From Litoditis marina (taxonomy: Eukaryota; Nematoda; Chromadorea; Rhabditida; Rhabditidae), in assembly GCA_964036275.1 (NCBI GenBank), contig OZ038434.1, positions 6,653,060 through 6,717,059 on the forward strand: a DNA stretch of 64,000 nt. Reading direction: 5' to 3'. The notes beneath the pieces are model-generated. The model did not search any database. It was not told the origin of the DNA and saw nothing but the letters and a program-made list of their open reading frames with translations. The stretch's first letter is position 1; every line of letters begins with the position of its first letter. A program made the translations under genes and the position numbers. This document shows, in pieces, positions 56,201 through 64,000 of this stretch.

Positions 56201-59200
56201 CCGAAATCTAAATCCGGTTACCGTTCAAACTAACGGTAAAAACCACATTTTGCGTTAGAAAAACAGGTAACCGGTTTTTAATTTTAGGTTACTTACCGGT
56301 TACCTACCGAGGTAACCTGAAAAATAGGTTACCAAAAAAGGGTTAGGTTACCTGAAAACCCGGTTAGATATAGAATTCACCTCTAAACGGTCTGTCAGGC
56401 GGTCAGCTAGACCTCCTATCTATTTTTCCCTGAGTTGCCGCGTCGCCCACTAAAAATTCCGTTTGGAAGAGAGTTTTCATCAGAAATTCGTTGTGGATGG
56501 CTGTTAGAATAACATAGTTAGTTCTTCGGCTAACATCAAAACCAATGTATGTTCTGCCTGTTGCCTGAGGCTGCATCGCTGCCCGTCAGAACACTGCGTG
56601 CATTTGACTTCCATGAGTGGGACCCCCAGTGAGTGGTGAGGTAACAATCTCTTCAAGCTCTTCATAATCTCAAGTCCTGTATACTAACACGATGAATGAA
56701 CACGGTTCCTCATTTTGTTCAAAATCTACATTTGCGTGTACAACACGTGTGGTGCATATTCGGTTCGGACAGCTAGATGATTACTTCCATGAGTGGGACC
56801 CCCAGTGAGTGGTGAGGTAACAATCTCTTCAAGCTCTTCATAATCTCAAGTCCTGTATACTAACACGATGAATGAACACGGTTCCTCATTTTGTTCAAAA
56901 TCTACATTTGCGTGTACAACACGTGTGGTGCATATTCGGTTCGGACAGCTAGATGATTACTGTCGCCTGCGCGATAGTTAGTTGGCATTAATTGTTCATG
57001 CTGATTGTTTGGTTATTCTTATTTTGCATACATGTGTATCACATTATCATTCATGTATTCTGGTTTTTCAGATAGTGGACCTACTCCCACGATGATGACA
57101 TCAGTTCACAAATCAGGAAAGGAGAAGGGATGGAAAACTAAAAGGTTAGTCATTTTGATTTTGATTTAGGAACTCAACTGCAATTTAGAAAGCAGCAAGA
57201 CGTAGTAGTACGAATATTCATACTAGATACTGTTGTAGTTGTCGTTATTTGTATAAACAAGAATTCGCTCTAGTTCACGACTGTAATAAATGAGAAGTTT
57301 GTAGAGGTTTGCATTTGCACACTTAGATTTCTGGAAGACTGGAAGGCCTATTTTAGCCTCGTAAGTTCCATCAGAATAGTTCTCAGATTCAGTTTTTTTC
57401 TACTTGTCAAACAAACCTTTATATTCACGTTTTCAAAAGCGATCACTCTCCTAAAGGTGCAGAAGAAAAACATTATAGAGTTATTTGACTCTTGGAATCA
57501 TATCACAGAGCCAAAGCTAACTTGAGCCTTGAGCTCATCCTCACTCCGTAACTTTGGCGTCAATGACAGGAACCGACTAAAACGCGAAAACAGTCGAAAA
57601 CCGCGCCGACTGTCGGAAATCCTGAATCAGGCCGACTTGTCGCGACGGCGGCAAAATTTATTCAAATTTTTGCATGTTTTATATGATAAGGCTTAACAAA
57701 GTTTGTGCATTTCGGAAAAAGGAGATAATTTCTACTGCTATTTTGAATGTAATCTTCAACTATAACGCGATAAACATGATAATAGGTTATTTTTCTCAGT
57801 TTTCGACCTTTTTATGAAAATTTGCTTTTCACTGTAAATTTCTCAAAATTGGATAAATTCAATAATACCTACATATTTTCACATTCTACAATCTACATGA
57901 TGATATTCAAAAATTTCTTCAAATTGTCTATCCTACTTCATTTATTGTCAATTTAAAGTAGTAAATGAGTGATTTTCTATTTCTGTCGCGACAAGTCGGA
58001 CCCCACCGACTGTCGGTGTACCGTCATTGACCGGTAGGTTTGCTGAGCATATCTCCGTTTAGTCGGATTACCTACAAACAAATTAAAAACTATGCGCCAC
58101 AAACTGATCTACATACTTTTGGGTACATCGTTTCTTTCAAGGTCTTCTGTTTATCTTCGATTCAATTTTCAGAGTTGTTGCTGCGAAGACAAAAGGAGTT
58201 ACACCCAGAAAGATCAAAAGAAGGGGAAGTTACGAAAGGTTAGTGCGTATCTTTTGTGCACATCTGGTTGATGAGCGCTGTATTTTAGTTAGCTCTGCGG
58301 CATTAATATTTTTCCGATTTTTGAAACTCGACGGAGACAAAGAAATTCTATACCTACTTGTTTAATTCTGGACTCGAACTGGTTCACTTCAAATCCAATC
58401 CACCAACCGTTTGTGTCATTCACTGGCAACTGGCACTGAAGCTTTCGTTATGTATTATATGGTGAGTTCTATATCTGTTCAGTGCGAATAGCTCGACTAC
58501 ATCATCTGTCAATGACCTGCCCTGGTGTCAACAGGATTGGCTGGAACAATTTGATTCGGAAGAAGTCGAGGCCAAGGTTGGTTTATCTTTCAACTTATTA
58601 TATAGTCAGGGTTATTAATGTAATGTTCTACTAACCTTGTTTCCCTCACCCACGGCGCCTGCGATCTGCGATACACATTTAGAAATTTTAGGGTAAAAAG
58701 GAAAGAATACAAATAAGAACTTGTACCCCCCCATTGAGAAAGTTCGAGGAGGTAAAGAGTAAGCATTGAAGTTGAACTTCACCGCCTGAAATGTTCTTTG
58801 TTAACTAAATCAACTCCGTGAAACACAAAACTGGAAGGAAGTAAACTCTTCTCAACACAAATGTCTTCCTATGAACAGTTTCCTCCCAAACAGGTTAACG
58901 CAAGTTACGAGGTAGTACAGTGGAGCCGAAGGAGCTACTATACACGTATAACTTCGACATAGATGTCGCTAGAGGTTTCGTATGTGAGCGTTGTGCTTTA
59001 GTACTTTACTGACTTTCAAAATCATCATCATACCATTCAGTCATCAGTTGGTGTAGTTCGAGACCGTCTGACTGCCCTTTTCAACAAGTCCACCAGACGT
59101 CTGGATCTCCTCAGAACACATTTTGGTGAAGGTTTGTTCTATTAACGTTAAAATACTGCACTTATGTTAGAAAAATCTAATAATGGGTTCTTTTGTTACT

Positions 59201-60739
59201 ACACCTGAGAATATTTGGGTATTTTTCATTGCAAACCTATGAACTTTCAGCTTTCAGCATAGTCGCTTCGAAAAGTGCTCCCTTTTTCCAAGAATAGTTA
59301 GAGTTGGACTGCTGGTGCACATTCATTCCCCTAGATAAATTGATCTACGAAGTTATTGATTTCAGCTATCTACTAGTTATCATCTGTATTTTCAGTCACA
59401 GGAGACTCGTCTTCTTCTTATGATAGCCCATTGGAGAGCCAGATCCGTTTGCTGTTGCGATCCTTCGATGAGATGCTCGACTTGAAGAAGGATGAGGATC
59501 ATGTGAGCTACTCCCACATTTTAATTTTTGGATGACTTTCGTAAGATACTGAATTTTTATTAATATTTTTATTGAGTATTTAATTTATTCACTGCTCTCT
59601 CTCTCTCTGAGAGCGAGTACCGTACCGTTGAGTGTGGATGACTAAATGTATATTTATCCACTGCTTAGAACACATGTTTTATTAGATTGTACGGCGTACT
59701 TGTATAATCCTGTTGGGTTTTCACCCTCAGTTTCAACGCTAGAAGATTTTTGGTTCTTGGTTACTCTCAAGTTACCCTACCCCATGAGGTCACCTGAAAA
59801 AATGGATTTCAAAAAACCAGCGTTGGCTCGTACAGTTGGTCGTTCCGTTCTCATATTGTATTCCTTCAGATGTGGACCCGATGGGAGTATTGCGAGAGTT
59901 ATTTGCCAATGGCACTGCGCAACCTCGACGTGGCTAGCGGTCTTCTGTTGCTCACACCCTGTCAGGTAGCTTCATATTCTAGAATCTAGGTTCAACTATA
60001 AATAACAAGTTGTTGTGATGTGTCCCAAATGAACTATTGCCAGTGTCCAGTGTTGCTTTTTCATTGGTTTGAGTTTATTGAACATAGGCTATTGGGTTTC
60101 TTTAACTGCACACTTCTATTTGTGATAACAAATTGTTGTGGTGGTTCATGTTTATCTAGATTGTTTCAGGTGGCCTTCATTCACTTTGCGCTGTTCGAAG
60201 TGTTGTTCATGAATTCGGTTCTGTCCCCCCATTGCCTCTCCCGCTGTCCGCGACTTCTGGCGTTCTATCAGAACTTCAGATTCTGGCTCTATGACCAATC
60301 TCTCCAAAAGTAAGCACATTTTTCTTCTTCTGAACATTATTATTCTTATTTCGTGCCTTTTCAACTTTTGCTCATATCATATTTGTTGACTCAGACCCAG
60401 AGTTATTTTATAATTATCATTAGATACAATCTCATAATAGCGTTTTGTTCCTAGAATCTCGCGTTTCTGTCTACTGTTCAAATCGCAAATCTCAGCAAAG
60501 ATCTTCTTAAACTCATAAGATATCTTCCTAGTAGTGTCAAGATTTCAAGATTTATTCATTCACGTCATATTCAACTCCATACATGGGTGGTACTATACAT
60601 AGAACCTGGTGAAATGAAAGAAATGCTTTTTATCAGGGCTAAAAAGAGTAGGGGTATTCTATATATATATATATCCCTTTGTTATTATTTTAGGCCACAA
60701 TTGTTGTCTCTCAGTCTTGTAGCTTTGTTTCGCTGTTGA
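53206..60739 (+). CDS. Unidentified 13-exon gene (434 residues)
   Basis: Not recognised. Exons joined in phase: 53206-53400, 53826-53959, 54516-54675, 54979-55046, 56590-56628, 57076-57144, 58173-58238, 58483-58576, 59041-59131, 59396-59502, 59870-59965, 60170-60309, 60694-60739. ATG follows a tttttcag acceptor by one base. Visible parts: an acidic N-terminus (SDSLGEDIEASFLEQLDGL); a small-residue helical stretch (DAASIGPSAVTSAIGLYIL); a basic region (KTKRVVAAKTKGVTPRKIKR); a Ser-rich linker; and a C-terminal helical part (RLLLRSFDEMLDLKKDED, RWEYCESYLPMALRNLD, then residues 374-419) that faintly resembles the GST C-terminal domain of mu type (F..P.CL...P.L..F). No GST N-terminal domain is present. 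Stop could also be the TAA at 60310. The 55046-56590 junction, which uses a 39-nt exon and a 176-bp duplication, is the weakest. Confidence 0.6.
54359..54481. repeat. AGAAGGACGAT palindromic MITE, copy 5
   Basis: CAAAGAAGGACGATTATGTGG left; right arm decayed to GGCGTCCTGCTTTG. In intron 2 of the unidentified gene, ending 34 bases before the next exon. Confidence 0.88.
56121..56366. repeat. GGTTACC-rich near-perfect palindrome
   Basis: TAACCGGGTTTTCAGGTAAC to its complement, arms of about 70 bases with repeated GGTAACC. 246 bp. In the large intron of the unidentified gene. Confidence 0.88.
56607..56958. repeat. 176-bp perfect tandem duplication including an exon end and donor
   Basis: 56607-56782 and 56783-56958 are identical. 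Each copy carries TTCCATGAGTGGGACCCCCA followed by GTGAGT, so the end of the 56590 exon and its donor are duplicated. The second copy has a possible acceptor (ggacag) of its own at 56772. Confidence 0.95.
57546..58040. repeat. TCGCGACAAGTCG / CCGAC inverted-terminal element, full copy
   Basis: Left CCGTAACTTTGGCGTCAATG, right ...CCGTCATTGACCGGTAGG, with CCGAC/GTCGG and GTCGCGAC motifs at both ends and an AT-rich centre. The left 115 bases are repeated inverted at 1-115 of the window. Confidence 0.75.
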
Positions 60740-60868
60740 ATCTCAACTAATACTATTTGTTCTGACCTCACTGCTTCATTTCTTTCGCAAGAATTAATGC
60801 AGTCTCCAACACCTCTTCATGTAAATATGTTATACATGTGAATTTTTGTCCGTTACTCGTTTTTTGGT

Positions 60869-60874
60869 AATAAA
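60869..60874 (+). promoter_or_regulatory. Polyadenylation signal AATAAA, unidentified gene
   Basis: AATAAA 130 bases after the predicted stop at 60739. Confidence 0.5.
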
Positions 60875-60889
60875 GTTTTGTTTTTCACG

Positions 60890-61503
60890 ATCTGTGTGAG
60901 AGAATTTGTTGTGTGGAAACTGGGTTTGAATTTGAAAAAGTTTTAGGGGTTGCTCTAGGCAGGCGTACCTGAACTGAACGCCATATGTCGATCTGAGCTG
61001 ATGGGTTTGTAGTTTGATCAGATTTAGGCAATCCAAGCCGTTCAATCTCAGGTAAAAATGTATTTTTTGTATGTGCAGGCCAACAACAACGCGTGGTTGT
61101 CCCATCTTTTATGAATTACAGCTGTTTTAACAGTTTACAGCTGTTTTGTATAGCTATCTACATCTAAATATAGCTATCTACATCTTATATGGGGTTCTTT
61201 CTTCAAAGTATTCACATTTTCACATTGGTTGACACTACATATGTAACGACAGAACAACTAATATTTCAATATTTCCATTGTATCTTTCAGAAATTACTGT
61301 CTTCAAGGTTTCAGTTTTTGTCGCTTCAACCTTTAAACTAGGTGGCTGGTTCCGTTACAATTGCAATTTGCAACCTGACTGCAGAACACTACACAACAAC
61401 AACTAGTCTACTTACCATTAATAACAAAAGTTATCGTTTCATTCTCGTATATAGTTGATTTCCTTGCTGTGGTGTGTGGTTTTTGTAGATGTATCACTTT
61501 CAG
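60890..61503. other. Intergenic sequence
   Basis: No exon with consistent phase was found. Contains two adjacent TAGCTATCTACATCT repeats near 61151-61185. Confidence 0.3.
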
Positions 61504-61581
61504 GTTGATCTGCCACCCCTGACGGTTGCTGGTGGGGAAACTGATGGTTGGTGCTCATTTCGACGCATGATTCCGTGGGAG
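61504..61581 (+). CDS. Weak candidate exon
   Basis: Acceptor ctttcag, GTGAGA donor, 26 codons in phase 0 (VDLPPLTVAGGETDGW...). Spliced to an acceptor at 62239 it would end after VEAR at TAG 62252. No upstream partner found; could be a further exon of an unseen gene. Confidence 0.25.
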
Positions 61582-62777
61582 GTGAGATTGTGGCTACATT
61601 TTGCTTTATGAAAGCAGTTTATACTTCGCTTAGAGGACTAGAGCTCTCAGTTGACTACTTGAGTCTTTTGCGCCGGGATCAAACTACAAACACATCTCAG
61701 GACAAAATTCTTGAACATACACCAGCAAGGTTGTCGGAATAGTCAGAAAAATTTGTAGAACGGACTAATTTTACGCCGAAAATAAGAAAATCGGTCACTT
61801 TTGATGGAAAAATCATAAATTTCCACGTGTTCACATCTGAAAACGGACTACCTCCGGTCGCCTAGTCAGACCTTACTGGTGTTTGGTCTTGAAGGAAAGT
61901 CGCGCATACTCATTGTGAAACCACTGTGGTTGCGAGAGGGCTGGGGCCTATTGTACTTTCAAAAGCTTATTCCGAAAGAGGTTGCACAACCGGGAAGGCG
62001 GTCAGCGACCGCGTGATGACCCCAAGTTTGATGAAAACTCATTACTGTTATTTTATACTGTTATCTACATCAAAAATCCGTAGACTATTCACAATCTATG
62101 TTGATACTGAGGAGAATTTGCTTAGCTCGAACTGGGCTAAGACTATTTCATATTGCATACAGAACTTGTTTTGTGCATACGCATACTTAAGTTTTCACTT
62201 TTTGTTACGCTCGTTTCTGAGTTTTCGTTGTATTTCCAGGTCGAGGCGCGATAGTGTCGCTGGTGGACTGGTGCTCCGTTCTTTGAAAGTGCGAGATGCT
62301 TAACAGAAGTGAGCGGAGGATTCATAGAAGGTAGGCATGTTAAATTTGATGTGGATTCGGTTTGGTTTTTACGCTATTTGTAGTTTCCCATTTGCTGGCG
62401 CTAGGTGTTTTTTTTTTGCATAAATGTGATTCTACGGAAAGTTAAACGCGAATGATTAAGGTTCATTACCATTTCGGTTCGGTTAGGGAAACCAATAAAG
62501 AACCAAAGAAAGGTTATACGAACTTTGAACCCATTACTTGTTTTTTGTTGAAAGTTGAATACACATCTTGCAAAACAATATTGCTGGCTATCTAACTTTT
62601 TGTATTCACACAAAGTAGTATTTAAGTTTGTGGAAATGCTGTATTCACTGCTGGTGGTTATCTAATTGGTAGAATTCGGGAAGTTTTGAGTATAGGCCAG
62701 TTTGGTTATGAAATTCTGATTTTGGGTTTTCTCAAATCGAAAACATAGGCGTAGTTATTGGTTCCCTAGCACTTTAG

Positions 62778-63231
62778 GTTTCCGAGGATCACTCAAAGAG
62801 TCTCTCGTGTGTCCCAATCGGTTGTGGCTGGTGTTCGTCGGGCGATTAATGTCTACCGATACCTAATGAGCAAACTACAAACACCAGTGTTCGTATCAAC
62901 CAATAAATTTTCCCTCTCCCGGGAGCGTTTTTGGATCACGGGAGCCAAAATTTCAAGTAAATTTGCTCTCCCGGGAGCCTAAAAACGCTCCCGGGAGAGT
63001 AAAAATTATTGGTGGATACGGCCACAGGGGGAAGGGGATTTCGTTCATCAGGGGCTTTATCTGGATAACCAAACTACGAAACTGATTGAGTTCAGTTTTT
63101 CTAGACTTTACATTGATATTTGATATTTACAGGTACACTATTTCCCCTCGGAGCTGATGGAAACGATTGTCGGTAGCCGTTCGATTTGTGCAAGGAACGG
63201 GGAATGTTCGATGACAACAACATTTCAATAA
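62778..63231 (+). CDS. Weak candidate terminal exon pair
   Basis: 62778-62886 (phase 2 in, ending SKLQTP at a weak GTGTTC donor) and 63133-63231 (acceptor tttacag, reading VHYFPSELMETIVGSR... to TAA) are compatible in phase. No family recognised; the palindrome at 62893-63020 would lie in the intron. Confidence 0.25.
62893..63020. repeat. CTCCCGGGAG palindromic element
   Basis: About 42-bp inverted termini: GTATCAACCAATAAATTTT against GTATCCACCAATAATTTTT, then CTCTCCCGGGAGCGTTTTT in both arms, around a short centre with one more CTCCCGGGAG. Confidence 0.85.
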
Positions 63232-64000
63232 GAATTGAACCTGTGGTATCTTTGTTTGTTTTAATGCTGTACCAAACGTATCTCGTCGTTTTACGTAATC
63301 AGTTAATCAAAAACATCTGTGAAAATACAAATTTAGAAAGTTTATCTTAACGTAAATCGGTGAGATGAGGCGAGACTCACCTGACTGCTAACTAAAACTC
63401 AATGTGCACTAAATCGCATGATAACTAATTTAATGGGTTGCGTAAGAGTATAAATTTCGTGTTTTTCTCTTGTGCTTTTAGGAAAGTTCTCCAATATACG
63501 GGAAGTATTGGGGGAACATGACATTTCGGCTAATTTCGTATCGTGAAAAACTTGAGGTTAGACTCTCGATCTCATAGAACGAAACATAATGATGACTTCC
63601 TTTGGAGAACTTCACTAAAAGACTCTAGTTTTGATGATACTGTATCATATTTTATGAGTAGCCTAGCTTTTGATTGTTTTTTTATTTATCTTCACATTAC
63701 CGTATCTTGATTGAAGTTAGATTCATCTCGCGAAACATGTTTGTAGTTTTTTATCAATTCATTTGGCTAACTTTTACTTGATTTGGGTTGTTTCGTATTT
63801 GCATTGTTTGTTTCATGTTGGTCATTTATTATTTATGCAAAAATAATAAAAATTTATGTTTTGAGAATGTCTAATAATTATCTTGAACAAGTCTTATCGA
63901 GTTTAATTATGATTTTATGAGATTTCAATGAAAAAAGCTATTAAGGGTCCCCAGAACAAATTTTGACCCGTTCGGCATGCCCATGGCAATTCTGTCCAGG
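63232..64000. other. Right-edge sequence without recognised genes
   Basis: AT-rich, no exon or repeat supported. AATAAAAATTT near 63845 could be a poly(A) signal. Confidence 0.3.

Overview
The window is eukaryotic and very probably from an invertebrate metazoan. Genes are cut into many short exons (mostly 60-220 nt) by GT-AG introns, and they encode animal-type proteins: a DOCK-D (zizimin) Rho-family exchange factor, ATF6, TBC1D13, importin-7/8 and eEF2 kinase. The phylum cannot be fixed from the sequence. DOCK-D and eEF2K together argue against an insect. Exon chains were built by hand from acceptor/donor sites, reading-frame phase and remembered family sequence; in all five of these genes every phase closes and the total CDS is a multiple of three.

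Layout, left to right. At 132-1154 (minus) there is a small CCCH zinc-finger gene, probably running off the left edge. At 2097-23975 (plus) lies the DOCK-D gene, with 57 coding exons and two alternative first exons. At 25253-32364 (plus) is ATF6 (18 exons), and at 33077-37211 (plus) TBC1D13 (12 exons). At 38249-49478 (minus) is importin-7/8 (28 exons). Its first intron holds the large, almost intronless eEF2K coding exon (47064-49294, minus); eEF2K's small first exon (49696-49723) lies upstream of importin exon 1, so the two genes interleave on one strand. At 53206-60739 (plus) is a 13-exon gene I do not recognise. From 60740 to the end only weak candidate exons are visible.

Introns and intergenic DNA are dense in short palindromic elements. 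These include a hAT-like family with 8-bp target duplications and internal TTCGAG arrays, a TTAA-bounded hairpin family (five copies), GAACCG-rich, GGTTAAC/GGTTACC-rich and poly-G/poly-C fold-backs, two further families with two copies each, and a tRNA-derived SINE-like sequence.

The genes are housekeeping and signalling genes with no evident common pathway: GEF activity on Rho GTPases, the ER-stress transcription factor, a Rab GAP, nuclear import, and control of translation elongation. The most interesting points are the importin/eEF2K interleaving, the retrogene-like structure of eEF2K, alternative first exons in DOCK-D, repeated 3' splice acceptors just before start codons (possible spliced-leader trans-splicing), a non-AG acceptor in ATF6, and the unidentified gene at 53-61 kb.
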